From JAMXLO01 sp963791495 (GTDB taxonomy: Bacteria; Pseudomonadota; Alphaproteobacteria; Acetobacterales; Acetobacteraceae), in contig CAWBST010000018.1 in assembly GCA_963791495.1 (NCBI GenBank), positions 124,001-188,000 of the forward strand: a stretch of 64,000 bases of DNA, in the 5' to 3' direction. Below, in pieces: positions 45,962 to 54,881 of this stretch. The position numbers and the translations under genes are program-made. How positions within the stretch are numbered: the stretch's first letter is position 1; each line of letters begins with the position of its first letter. The notes beneath the pieces were generated by a model, which did not search any database, was not told where the DNA came from, and was given only the letters and a program-made list of their open reading frames with translations.

Positions 45962-47603
45962 CTATGCCGCGCGCTGCAACGGCGCCGCGCGCGCATCCTC
46001 CAGGATCATGTCCGACGCCTTCTCGCCAATCATGATGGTCGGCGCGTTGGTGTTGCCGGCGATGATCGACGGCATGATCGAGGCGTCGACCACCCGCAGC
46101 CCACCGATCCCGTGCACGCGCAGCCGCGGATCCACGACAGCGTTGGGCCCATGTCCCATGCCGCAGGATCCGACCGGATGCAGGTTGGACACGCCGCGCA
46201 GGCGCACTTCTGCGGCGAGCTGTTCGTCACTTGTCACGGAAGGCCCTGGCAGTACTTCTTCCACGACGAGCCCCTTCAGCGCGGGCTGACCCGCGATCTT
46301 GCGCGCGATGCGAATGCCGGTGATGACCGCCTGCATGTCGTAATCGCTGCGCAGGAAATTGAAACGGATCTCCGGCGGCGCCAGCGGATCGGGACTCTTC
46401 AGTCTGCACCGTGCCACGTCCCTCCGGACGCAGATGCACCGGACTGATCGCGAAAGCCGGGAAAGGATGCGAGATGATGCCCTCACGCGTGCGGTCGATC
46501 GTACTCCAGGCGGAGATGTTCATCTGCAGATCCGGCCGCTCGAGCGATGGATCGCTGCGCACCAGCGCGCCCACATAGAGCCCGTTGCCCGACATCGGAC
46601 CACCGCGCCAGAACAGATATTTCGCGCCGGCGAACAACTGATGAGGAATGCTGTGATGCAGCACGTTCAGCGACAGCGACCGCGAGATCCGCCAGGCGCA
46701 ATAGGTATTGAAATGGTCGTGCAAATTGGAACCGACGCCCGGCAGGTCGTGGAGCACGGGTACTCCCACGTCCTGCAGGTGTTCGGCTGGCCCGATGCCT
46801 GACAACAGCAGGAGCTGCGGCGAACCATAGGCGCCACCGGAAACGATCACTTCGCCGCTCGCGCGCGCGGTTTGCAGACCAGCCGGCGTGCGGAATTCGA
46901 CGCCGACCGCACGCCCGTTCTCGACCAGCACACGCGTGGCATGAGCGCGGGTCTGGATGACGAGGTTCGGCCGCTTGCGCGCCGGTCGCAAATACGCCGC
47001 AGCCGTGCTCCATCGACGGCGATTGTTGGTTGTCGTCTGGTAATAGCCGGCACCTTCCTGCTGCGCGCCGTTGAAATCCGGGTTGCGCGGAATGCCCGCC
47101 TCGATACAGGCCTGAAGCAGCAGCCTGCCGATCTCCCACTCGTAGGGCTGGTTGGAGACACGCAGTGGACCGCCGGCGCCATGGAATTCGCTCGACCCAC
47201 GCTCGTTGTTCTCGGCTTTGCGGAAATACGGCAGGACGGATTCGAAGTCCCAGCCCTCGCAGCCGCGCTGGCGCCACTCGTCGTAGTCTGCGTGATTGCC
47301 GCGCATGTAGATCATGCCGTTGATCGAACTGGTGCCGCCTAGCACCTTGCCGCGCGGCTGATACATCACACGGTTGTTCAGATTGGGTTCAGGCTCACTG
47401 TCGAACATCCAGTTGACGCGTGGATCGCAGAATGTCCTCGCATAGCCTAGAGGGACATGGATCCATGGATTGCTGTCCTTGCCGCCTGCTTCCAGCAGCA
47501 GCACGCGATAGCGGCCGGATTCCGACAGCCGAGCGGCGAGCACGCACCCAGCCGAGCCGGCGCCGGTGACGATGTAATCGTAGGTGTCGGCATGGTTCGG
47601 CAT
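45962..47603 (-). CDS. GMC-family FAD oxidoreductase 1 (choline dehydrogenase-like, frameshifted)
   Basis: 546 residues across one extra base near 46405. ATG 47603 (MPNHADTYDYIVTGAGSAGC) has GGAG upstream. FAD motif GAGSAGCVLAARLSES, GGTSSINGMIYMRGN (signature 1), GGAYGSPQLLLLSGIGP (signature 2). Before the break: LRPEGRGTV; after, in the next frame, RLKSPDPLAPPEIRFNFLRS, then NLHPVGSCGMGHGPNAVVDP with the catalytic His and AGNTNAPTIMIGEKASD. It oxidises an alcohol group; the exact substrate is not known. It starts immediately after its paralogue. Confidence 0.9.
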
Positions 47604-47612
47604 GTCCACTCC

Positions 47613-49248
47613 TCAGGCGGCGGCACGCTGCGGCATTGCGGCGTCTTCCAGGATCATTGCTGAAACCTTCTCGCCGATCATGATGGTCGGTGCATTGGTG
47701 TTGCCACCCACCGCCACCGGCATGATTGACGCATCAGCGACGCGCAACCCATCGATCCCATGCACACGCAGCCGCGGATCGACGACCGTGTTCGGGCCAT
47801 GTCCCATGGCGCATGAACTCGTGGGATGCTGATTGGAGACGCCACTCTGGCGCACGTAGTTCGCAAGGTCGGCGTCGTCTGTCACCGACGCTCCAGGCTG
47901 CATTTCGTGCACGATGTATGGCTTGAGTGCCGGCTGCTCGGCAATCTTTCGGCTAAGGCGGATGCCGAACAGCACCGCCTGCATATCGTAGTCGGTGCGC
48001 AGGTAGTCGAACAGTACCGCCGGCGGCGCCAACGGATCGGGGCTGGCCAGGCGCACGGTACCGCGACCGTCCGGACGCAGATGCACGGGGCTCAGGGTGA
48101 AGCCGGGGAACGGATGTGGGACGACGCGATCCTTGTCTCGCTGGAGCGTGCTCCATTCGAAGAAATTGATCTGCACGTCGGGCCGCTCCAGGCGAGGATC
48201 CGTTCGGGTGAACAAGCCGGCGTGGATGCCGTTGCTCGCCATCGGGCCGGAGCGGAACAGCACATAGCGCACACCGGCCGTCAGCTTGCGCAAAGGGCTG
48301 CGGTCCAGGTCATTGAGGGTGATCGCCTTGCTGCACCGCCAGCTCACATAGGAATTGAAGTGGTCATGCAGGTTGGACCCCACCGCCGGCATGTCGCGGA
48401 CGACGCCGATGCCCATCTCCTGCAGATGCTGCGCGGGGCCTAGACCGGACAGCAACAGAAGCTGCGGCGAACCATAGGCACCGCCCGAGACGACAATCTC
48501 CCCACGCGCACGCGCTGTCATGCGACCGGCTGCCGTCTGGTATTCGACGCCGACAGCGCAGTTGTTCTCGATCAGAACGCGTGTGGCGTGCGCGCCGGTC
48601 TGCACCACGAGATTGGAACGCTGACGCGCCGGATGCAGATACGCCTTGGCCGTGCTCCAGCGCCGCTTGTTGCTGGTGGTCGTCTGGTAATAGCCGCAGC
48701 CCTCCTGCTGCGCACCGTTGAAGTCCGCGGTGCGCGGGATGCCTGCCTGCACGCAGGCCTCCAGCACGGCATCGGTCAGCTCGAAGCGGCCAGGCTGATC
48801 GGAGACGTTCAGCGGTCCGCCGACGCCATGGAATTCATCGGCGCCGCGCGTCTGGTTCTCGGCCTTCTTGAAGTAGGGCAGGACGGAATCCCAATCCCAA
48901 CCCTCGCAGCCGCGCTGGCGCCATTCGTCGTAGTCGGCGTGGTGACCACGCATGTAGACCATGCCGTTGATGGAACTGGAGCCGCCGAGCGTCTTGCCGC
49001 GCGGCAGATAGAGCCGGCGGTTGGCAAGCTGCGGCTGCGGCTGGGTTTCGAATTTCCAGTTCACCCGCGGATCGACATAGGTCTTGGTAAAGCCGAGGGG
49101 GATATGGATCCACGGATTGCGGTCGGGCGGACCGGCTTCCAGCAGCAGCACGCGATGACGCCCTGACTCGGACAGACGCGCGGCGACAACGCAGCCGGCC
49201 GCCAGCGCCAGTGACGATGAAGTCGTAGGTATCTGCTTCCCCGGCCAT
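47613..49248 (-). CDS. GMC-family FAD oxidoreductase 2 (choline dehydrogenase-like, frameshifted at 5' end)
   Basis: About 545 residues when a two-base loss near 49200 is allowed. ATG 49248 (MAGEADTYDFIVTGAG) has GAGGGG upstream. The FAD motif should read GAGSAGC as in the neighbour; here the Ser codon has lost two bases, shifting the frame. From 49151 the frame is normal: VLLLEAGPPDRNPWIHIP, GGSSSINGMVYMRGH, GGAYGSPQLLLLSGLGP, QHPTSSCAMGHGPNTVVDP and GGNTNAPTIMIGEKVSA. It is a close paralogue of the gene before it. It may have arisen by tandem duplication. Confidence 0.9.
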
Positions 49249-49273
49249 TTCCACCCCTCGCGGACTCAGGTCG

Positions 49274-49484
49274 TCAAAGATCGGCGAGCCTGATCCACGT
49301 GGCAATGCCGCCGGCAACGAGCACACCGGCAATGATTGTCGGGATGGTATCCGCCGCCAAGCTCGTGCGCAATCGCCGTCCACAGCACCAGCGCGGCCGT
49401 CCCCACGGCAATTCCCCCGACCAGGCTCGCCTTGCCCCGCTTGATCCGCTGCGTGCCTGGCACCGTGCTTGTCCCGGTGGTCAT
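49274..49484 (-). CDS. Small two-span membrane protein (frameshifted)
   Basis: About 69 residues across one extra base near 49345. From the ATG at 49484: MTTGTSTVPGTQRIKRGKAS, then the first hydrophobic segment LVGGIAVGTAALVLWTAIA. After the break the next frame gives ADTIPTIIAGVLVAGGIATW then IRLADL and a stop. As given, the frame instead runs into a Cys/His-rich tail that is not membrane-like. It overlaps the stop of the hydroxylase gene (ATGA). Function unknown. Confidence 0.6.
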
Positions 49485-50263
49485 TCCGCCGCCACCTGCA
49501 CATGGCCAGCACGCGGATCATCGCTGGTGTTGCGCACGCGCTTCAGATCGCGTCGCACGAACCGCGTGTCGTAGCCGTTGAAGACGTGCTGCAGCAGGCC
49601 GCAGGCCAGGTCCGAGGTGCCGAAGAACCAGTCGGCGATCGGATAGGTCAGGTTGAAGTTGCGCTCCATCATCAGTGCTGTGTTGTGGTGCGCGATATGA
49701 TGGCGGCGGATCGAGTTCACCAGCGGAACGTGGCGGACGATGTGGTCGTCCTTCACGTGGCAGCAGTAATGGAACAGCTCGTAGTTCAGATACAGCGCCA
49801 CATTGGTGATCAGCAGCAGCCAACCGGCGTTCGGCAGTCCCAGCAGACCCAGGATCGCGGCCGGCGGCAATGACAGCGCCATGAAGGCGACCAGCGCATA
49901 AGGCGGGAAGAACACGATGCGGAAGTCGCGCGTGTTGTCGATGGTGGGCTCGATGTGAGTGAAGAACTGATGGTGCGCCAGCGTGTGGCGCTTGTAGATG
50001 CCCAGGAAACCCTTGACCGGACGGTGCATGACGTAACGGTGGATCCACCACTCGAACGCATTCGAGATGCAGAACGCGACAGGGATCACCAGGAACTCGT
50101 ACCAGGCCGGCGCGGCGATCTGTCGCGCGCAGTACCAGATGGCGGCGAAGCCCAGGGCATAGATCAGCGCGACATGTGCCCAGCCGAAATAGGCGGGAGC
50201 GATGCGGGTGCGGAAGTCAGCACGGAATGCCGCCTGCCGCTGTGACATCTTCTGTGTGTCCAT
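49481..50263 (-). CDS. Fatty acid hydroxylase superfamily membrane protein
   Basis: 260 residues from the ATG at 50263, with GGAGG upstream. Di-iron His motifs are in order: HRYVMHRP, HTLAHHQFF, HYCCHVKDDH and HHIAHHN. Four or so membrane segments surround them. The family hydroxylates or desaturates lipids such as carotenoids, sterols or fatty acids at the membrane. Substrate is not evident from context. It is the first gene of a run with the small membrane protein and the GMC enzymes. Confidence 0.88.
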   Translation of the reverse strand: MDTQKMSQRQAAFRADFRTRIAPAYFGWAHVALIYALGFAAIWYCARQIAAPAWYEFLVIPVAFCISNAFEWWIHRYVMHRPVKGFLGIYKRHTLAHHQFFTHIEPTIDNTRDFRIVFFPPYALVAFMALSLPPAAILGLLGLPNAGWLLLITNVALYLNYELFHYCCHVKDDHIVRHVPLVNSIRRHHIAHHNTALMMERNFNLTYPIADWFFGTSDLACGLLQHVFNGYDTRFVRRDLKRVRNTSDDPRAGHVQVAAE

Positions 50264-50366
50264 CGGCGATTTCCTCCGGTCGAGCCAGTGATAGGACGGA
50301 AATCCAAGCCGCGACAAGTCCCGCCGTTCCCGGCATGATCGTCGCCATCGGAACGGAGGAAGCGCG

Positions 50367-50822
50367 ATGCTGGAAGTAGAGAAGCCGGCCGACATGAGGG
50401 CCCATATCGGCGAGAAGATCGGCCCCAGCGAGTGGGTGACGGTGGATCAGGCGATGATCGACAAGTTCGCCGAAGCAACCGGCGACCACCAGTGGATCCA
50501 CGTCGATGTGGAGCGGGCGAAGCGCGAGATGCCGGGCGGCAAGACGATCGCGCACGGCTACCTGACGCTGTCGCTGCTGCCGCGGCTGTCGCATGGCATC
50601 TACACCATCCGGAAGCGCTCGCGCGGCATCAATTACGGGTCCAACAAGGTGCGCTTCACCGCGCCGGTGCCGGCCGGCTCGCGCGTGCGGCTGCATCAGA
50701 CGCTGAAGAACGTCGAGGACATCGAGGGCGGCGTGCGCATGACCTTTGACAGCCAGATTGAGGTCGAGGGCTCGAAGCGACCGGCGCTGGTGGCCGAGAC
50801 GATGGGCCTAGCGTTCGATTAG
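50367..50822 (+). CDS. MaoC-like (R)-enoyl-CoA hydratase
   Basis: 151 residues, single hot-dog domain. The hydratase site FAEATGDHQWIHVD carries the catalytic Asp and His. KTIAHGYLTLSLLPRL and GINYGSNKVRFTAPVPAGSRVR complete the NodN/MaoC pattern. It hydrates trans-2-enoyl-CoA; subgroup specificity is unknown. GGAGGAAGCGCG precedes the ATG. It converges on the acetyltransferase with a four-base overlap. Confidence 0.88.
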   Translation: MLEVEKPADMRAHIGEKIGPSEWVTVDQAMIDKFAEATGDHQWIHVDVERAKREMPGGKTIAHGYLTLSLLPRLSHGIYTIRKRSRGINYGSNKVRFTAPVPAGSRVRLHQTLKNVEDIEGGVRMTFDSQIEVEGSKRPALVAETMGLAFD

Positions 50823-51346
50823 GAGGCGGCGCGCCTGCGACGCCGGTAGAGGAAGCGGTCCATCTCCGGGACAAAGCGTAGCTGCTCGAACCCGGCCTTC
50901 TGCAGCACACGACGGGACGGGAGATTCTCGGCGTGAGCAAACGCTGTGATCTGGGGCAACTGCAGCGTCCGATCGGCCACGTCCATGCAGGCCGCGACAA
51001 ACTCCGACGCGTAGCCTTGCCCCCATGCCTGCGGATCGAAGTGGTAGCCCAGCTCGACGCCCCAGCCGGGTTCGAATGGGTCGTTGTAGAGACCACCCCA
51101 GCCGATGATCTGCCCATCGTTCTTGCGCACAACGGTCCACGGAGCGTAGCTGTCGCGGCGGCGGAGCCATTCGTGCACGGCAACGCGTTGGCGGCAGTCG
51201 CGCAATGATGCGTCAACATGGGTGAAGCGCATCGCCTGAGGATCGCCAAGGAACCGGAACAGCGCCGGCACATCGGACAGCATGGGCCGACACAGGCGCA
51301 GCCTTGCCGTCTCGGTGTCGACGCAGCGGGAGCGATCAGGGATCAC
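50819..51346 (-). CDS. GNAT N-acetyltransferase (RimJ/RimL-like)
   Basis: 175 residues from the GTG at 51346, with GGAGCGG upstream. TETARLRLCRPMLSDVPALF opens the fold; the acetyl-CoA loop is in PQAWGQGYASEF (a QxxGxG/A variant) and HAENLPSRRVLQKAGF is the C-terminal motif of the RimJ/RimL group that acetylates protein N-termini or small molecules. It overlaps the DUF6166 gene start-to-stop by 11 bases. Confidence 0.83.
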   Translation of the reverse strand: MIPDRSRCVDTETARLRLCRPMLSDVPALFRFLGDPQAMRFTHVDASLRDCRQRVAVHEWLRRRDSYAPWTVVRKNDGQIIGWGGLYNDPFEPGWGVELGYHFDPQAWGQGYASEFVAACMDVADRTLQLPQITAFAHAENLPSRRVLQKAGFEQLRFVPEMDRFLYRRRRRAAS

Positions 51347-51641
51347 CCCGCTCCATGGTCCGCAGTGCTGCGTCGATGTCCGTGCTGCTGAGCTGCCACG
51401 CATTGTCCAGCTCGGCCACGACATCGCGCATGAAACCTTCGGTCAGCGCCAGCGCGCGTTGTGGATCGCCGAGGTGATCAGCAAGCAACGCGAGCGCCAG
51501 TTGCCGCGGGCCGTCGCCTTCGTAGGTCCATTCGAAGCCGGTGCGACTGAACCGCCTTATGTCGAAGCGAGGGTCGAGCGGGGCGCCATCCACCGTCACC
51601 ACCGCGCCATCCAGGCTGCGGCCGCCCTCATAGACCTTCAC
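51336..51641 (-). CDS. DUF6166 protein
   Basis: 101 residues. VTVDGAPLDPRFDIRRFSRT, GFEWTYEGDGPRQLALALLA and DHLGDPQRAL match the short DUF6166 pattern, a small alpha/beta protein without known function. It is co-translated with the acetyltransferase. Confidence 0.75.
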   Translation of the reverse strand: MKVYEGGRSLDGAVVTVDGAPLDPRFDIRRFSRTGFEWTYEGDGPRQLALALLADHLGDPQRALALTEGFMRDVVAELDNAWQLSSTDIDAALRTMERGDP

Positions 51642-51660
51642 GTGTGACAGCCACCGGGCA

Positions 51661-52500
51661 TCAAGGAGCCGTATGCGCCGCTTGGTGCGAGGTCGTGGTT
51701 CTGCCGCGCACGAGGCGCATCGTCGCCAGCATCATCGCAATCACCAGCGCATACGCGAGCAGTTGCGCCGCATCAGGGGTCGCGGTGTAGCCAACCAGGG
51801 TGTGCAGCAGCCGCCCCCCGATACTGTCGTCACCGAGCAGCCAGGACGTATCCCATAGCGGCGTGGTCAAGTCCTGGAAGTAGTCGGCCTGCTGTAGGAA
51901 GAACACCGCCTGCGCCGCGAGCCCGGCGGCGAGCAGCGTGATCAGTCCGGTGGTGACAGTGAACAGGCGGTGCGCCGGTACTGCCAGTAGGCCGAGATAG
52001 ATCAACGCGGACAACGCCGCTCCCAGCGCGATGCCAAACGCTCCACCGGCCATCATGCCGGCAACGGATGTGCCGCCGGCGGCCAGGATGCCGTAAAGAA
52101 ACAGCACCACCTCGGACCCTTCCCGCAGCACCGCGACAGCGACCACGATGGCGACCGCTGTCAGTGGCCGCTCGCCTGCGGCAACTGCACTGCCGACAGC
52201 GCGCACCTCACGGGCAAGCTCCCGACCATGGCCTGCCATCCAGCCGTTGTGCCAGGTCAGCATTCCCACGGCGACCAGCAGGATCGTGGCATTGAACAGG
52301 TCCTGGCCCGAGCCGTTGAACAGCGCCCCGAGCTCGCCCGCGAACGCCGCGGCCAGGCTTGCGCCCACCGTGCCGGCCAGAACACCGCCCGCGACCCACC
52401 AACCCCGTCGCGGTACAGACCGCGTTGCGGCCATCACGATGCCCACGATCAGACCGGCCTCGATGACCTCACGGAAGACGATGACGAGGCTTGCGAGCAT
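51661..52500 (-). CDS. FTR1-family iron permease
   Basis: 279 residues with seven hydrophobic segments. The two iron-transport motifs are present: REVIEA near the N-terminus and REGSEVVLFLYGIL mid-protein, each with the REXXE core. There is no fused periplasmic domain, so it resembles EfeU rather than the longer FTR1. No EfeO/EfeB partner lies beside it. An inverted repeat in its 5' region could be an operator. It probably transports iron. Confidence 0.87.
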   Translation of the reverse strand: MLASLVIVFREVIEAGLIVGIVMAATRSVPRRGWWVAGGVLAGTVGASLAAAFAGELGALFNGSGQDLFNATILLVAVGMLTWHNGWMAGHGRELAREVRAVGSAVAAGERPLTAVAIVVAVAVLREGSEVVLFLYGILAAGGTSVAGMMAGGAFGIALGAALSALIYLGLLAVPAHRLFTVTTGLITLLAAGLAAQAVFFLQQADYFQDLTTPLWDTSWLLGDDSIGGRLLHTLVGYTATPDAAQLLAYALVIAMMLATMRLVRGRTTTSHQAAHTAP

Positions 52501-52512
52501 CAGCGTCCCTAG

Positions 52513-52529
52513 TTGCGACGAATTCGCAA
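52513..52529. promoter_or_regulatory. Inverted repeat upstream of the iron permease
   Basis: TTGCGACGAATTCGCAA is a perfect 6-5-6 inverted repeat, 13 bases before the permease ATG on the minus strand. It is AT-richer than its surroundings. It could be a site for an iron-responsive repressor, but it does not match a Fur or Irr box well. Confidence 0.4.
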
Positions 52530-52599
52530 TTCGAGTTAGGCCAGCCGATGCCTCCGGTCAACCCTCCAGGCGAGATAGCTGGTCCGCCGTTGACGCTGT

Positions 52600-53664
52600 T
52601 CAGTCACCAGCTGCCGCTCGCTCCTTCTCCAGGAGGGCGCGTTTGCGTGGCACACCCCAACGATAGCCGGTCAGGCTGCCGTCACTGCCGATGACGCGAT
52701 GGCATGGCACGGCCAGCGACACAGGATTGCGTGCGCAGGAACGCGCCACCGCGCGCACCGCACGAGGATCGCCCAGCATGCGCGCCACCTCGCCATACGT
52801 GCGCGTCTCACCAGGAGGGATGCTGCAAAGTGTACGCCACACGCGCTGTTGAAACGCAGTGCCACGCAGATCGAGCGGCAGGTCGAGCGCCTGCTTCGGC
52901 TCGTCGAGGAAGTCGAGTACCGCACGCACTTCGGTCGCCAGCGCAGTGTCATCGGCGACGATGCGCGCACGCGGAAACCGCTGGCGCAGATCGCCGAGCA
53001 GTGCTTCGTCGGGTTCGGCGAAGCCGATGAAGCAGACGCCGCGGTCCGTCGCGCCGACCAGCAGCCGGCCGAACGGGCAGTCGGCGAAGGCGGTCCGGAT
53101 CACCTCGCCTTCACCGCCACGCCGCAGCGCGCCGGGGGTCATCCCGAGCAGCTCGCCGGTCTTCTCGTACACGCGGCTCTCCGAGCCGTAGCCAGCGCCT
53201 GCCACCGCGTCTGCCACCCGCGCACCGCCTGCGAGCGCGGTGTGCAGCCGGCGGGCGCGCACGCCTTCGGCATAGCTGCGCGGGGTCAACCCGGTATGGT
53301 CGCGGAACATGCGCAGGAAGTGGAAGCGCGAGTAACCGGACCGATCTGCCAAAATGTCCAACGACGGAATGTCCTCCGACGCTTCGATGAAGGCGCAGGC
53401 GTCCTGAACCACCGCCTGTGCCAGCCGCGCCCGTTCCCCTTTGGGGTCGCAGCGCCTGCAGGCCCGAAAGCCGGCGGTCTCCGCCTCGCCGATGGTACGG
53501 AAGAAGCGGACGTTCTTGCGCAGCGGGGGCGGTGACGGGCAGCCGGGCCTGCAGAACACGCCCATGGTGGTGACGGCGTAAAGAAAGTCCCCGGGCTCGC
53601 GGCGGATGACCTGATCCCAGAGCTGATCGTGCGACAGACGATCGATCATGTGTGTCTCTTTCAT
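52600..53664 (-). CDS. ada: Bifunctional DNA repair methyltransferase/transcriptional activator Ada
   Basis: 354 residues from the ATG at 53664, the same length as E. coli Ada, and the zinc cysteines fall at 38, 42, 69 and 72 as in E. coli. The AraC-type helix-turn-helix is RSGYSRFHFLRMFRDHTGLT. The C-terminal O6-methylguanine site is VSLAVPCHRVIG. It repairs methylphosphotriesters (Cys38) and O6-methylguanine and then activates its regulon. A longer in-frame start at 53700 and an inner ATG at 53649 exist. It is divergent from the next gene. Confidence 0.95.
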   Translation of the reverse strand: MKETHMIDRLSHDQLWDQVIRREPGDFLYAVTTMGVFCRPGCPSPPPLRKNVRFFRTIGEAETAGFRACRRCDPKGERARLAQAVVQDACAFIEASEDIPSLDILADRSGYSRFHFLRMFRDHTGLTPRSYAEGVRARRLHTALAGGARVADAVAGAGYGSESRVYEKTGELLGMTPGALRRGGEGEVIRTAFADCPFGRLLVGATDRGVCFIGFAEPDEALLGDLRQRFPRARIVADDTALATEVRAVLDFLDEPKQALDLPLDLRGTAFQQRVWRTLCSIPPGETRTYGEVARMLGDPRAVRAVARSCARNPVSLAVPCHRVIGSDGSLTGYRWGVPRKRALLEKERAAAGD

Positions 53665-53802
53665 GCCCCTATTCTGGGCATCGGCCAGTCGGTTCGCCAT
53701 CCGTGCATTGCGCTGACTTGCCCCAAGGGAAGAACTTAGAAGCGCTGCTTGCCACCAAATCGGCCGCTCGGCACACTCCGATTATCGGGGGGGAACACAT
53801 CA

Positions 53803-54294
53803 ATGCGCATCACGCTATCAGCACTGCTCGCCGGCGGCCTGCTGTCCGCTGGGATCGCCGCCGCTCAGCCATGCGCGAAGCCCCCAGATGTGACGGCATT
53901 CGACGTCGCTGGCCTCAAGAGCAAACTGATGGTGACGGCGCTCACCTGCAACCAGCAGGATCGCTACAACGACTTCGTGCAACAATTCCGCAGCGAACTG
54001 ATGACCCATGAGCGCGCGCTGCGGGCCTATTTCGCCCGCGCGTTCGGCGGCCGTGCGCAGCGCGAGCACGACGACTACATCACCAGCCTGGCGAACACCC
54101 AGTCGCAGATGGGGATCAGGCAGGGTACGCTGTTCTGCCAGCAGAATGTCGGCATCTTCACCGAAGTTCTGGGGCTGGCGAAGGGGTCGGAACTCGCCGG
54201 CTATGCCGCCAGCAAGCAGGTGGCGCAGCCGATCGAGGTCGTTTCCTGCCCTGCTCAGACCCGCACGGCGCAGGCCACCACCAACCGCCGTTAG
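53803..54294 (+). CDS. Exported hypothetical protein
   Basis: 163 residues from the ATG at 53803, with GGGGGGAAC upstream. MRITLSALLAGGLLSAGIAAA is a signal peptide. The mature part has four Cys (QPCAKPP, ALTCNQQ, LFCQQN, VSCPAQ), which could form two disulfides, and central helices (YNDFVQQFRSELMTHERALRAYF). No family is recognised. Likely periplasmic. Same strand as sixA. Confidence 0.65.
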   Translation: MRITLSALLAGGLLSAGIAAAQPCAKPPDVTAFDVAGLKSKLMVTALTCNQQDRYNDFVQQFRSELMTHERALRAYFARAFGGRAQREHDDYITSLANTQSQMGIRQGTLFCQQNVGIFTEVLGLAKGSELAGYAASKQVAQPIEVVSCPAQTRTAQATTNRR

Positions 54295-54352
54295 CCAACG
54301 ACACCCAGGCCGTGGCAGGATCGCCGTCTGCCAGCAACGGATTTGTTGCCGC

Positions 54353-54877
54353 ATGCACCAGCTACTGCTCCTGCGCCACGCCAAGTCGTCAAGGGACGAC
54401 CCGAAACTGGCGGATCGCGATCGGCCACTGAACAAGCGAGGGCGCCGCACCGCGGGCGCCATGCGCAAGACGATGCTGGACCTTGGGCTGACGCCCGACT
54501 TGGTGCTGGTCTCGCCATCCCGCCGCACACGGGAGACGCTTGCCGGGCTGGAGCCGTGGGACGACACGCCACTGGTGGAACATGTGGAGACGCTCTACCT
54601 CGCCAGCGCGCCGCAATTGCTTGCGGTCCTGCGCGACGTGAATGAAACCGTGCGCAGCGTCATGTTGATCGGCCACAATCCTGGCATGCACGAACTGGCC
54701 ATGCTGCTGGCCGGTACCTCCGCCGACAGCGACGCTGCGCGCCGGCTGGTCGTCGGCTTTCCCACCGCTGCGCTCGCGGAGTTCTCGGTTGCCACGCAAT
54801 GGCGGCAACTCGACGTCGCGGGGACGCGGCTGGTGCGATTCCTGACGCCCCGCGATCTGCCGGAGGCGGCGACCTGA
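54353..54877 (+). CDS. sixA: SixA-like histidine phosphatase
   Basis: 174 residues. The catalytic RHG-like motif is LLLLRHAKSS, with the second His in MLIGHNPGM. PLNKRGRRTAGAM and SPSRRTRETL follow the SixA pattern. SixA removes phosphate from phosphohistidine in phosphorelay or PTS proteins. It lies four bases before the CHAD gene, a common pairing. Confidence 0.87.
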   Translation: MHQLLLLRHAKSSRDDPKLADRDRPLNKRGRRTAGAMRKTMLDLGLTPDLVLVSPSRRTRETLAGLEPWDDTPLVEHVETLYLASAPQLLAVLRDVNETVRSVMLIGHNPGMHELAMLLAGTSADSDAARRLVVGFPTAALAEFSVATQWRQLDVAGTRLVRFLTPRDLPEAAT

Positions 54878-54881
54878 GCGC

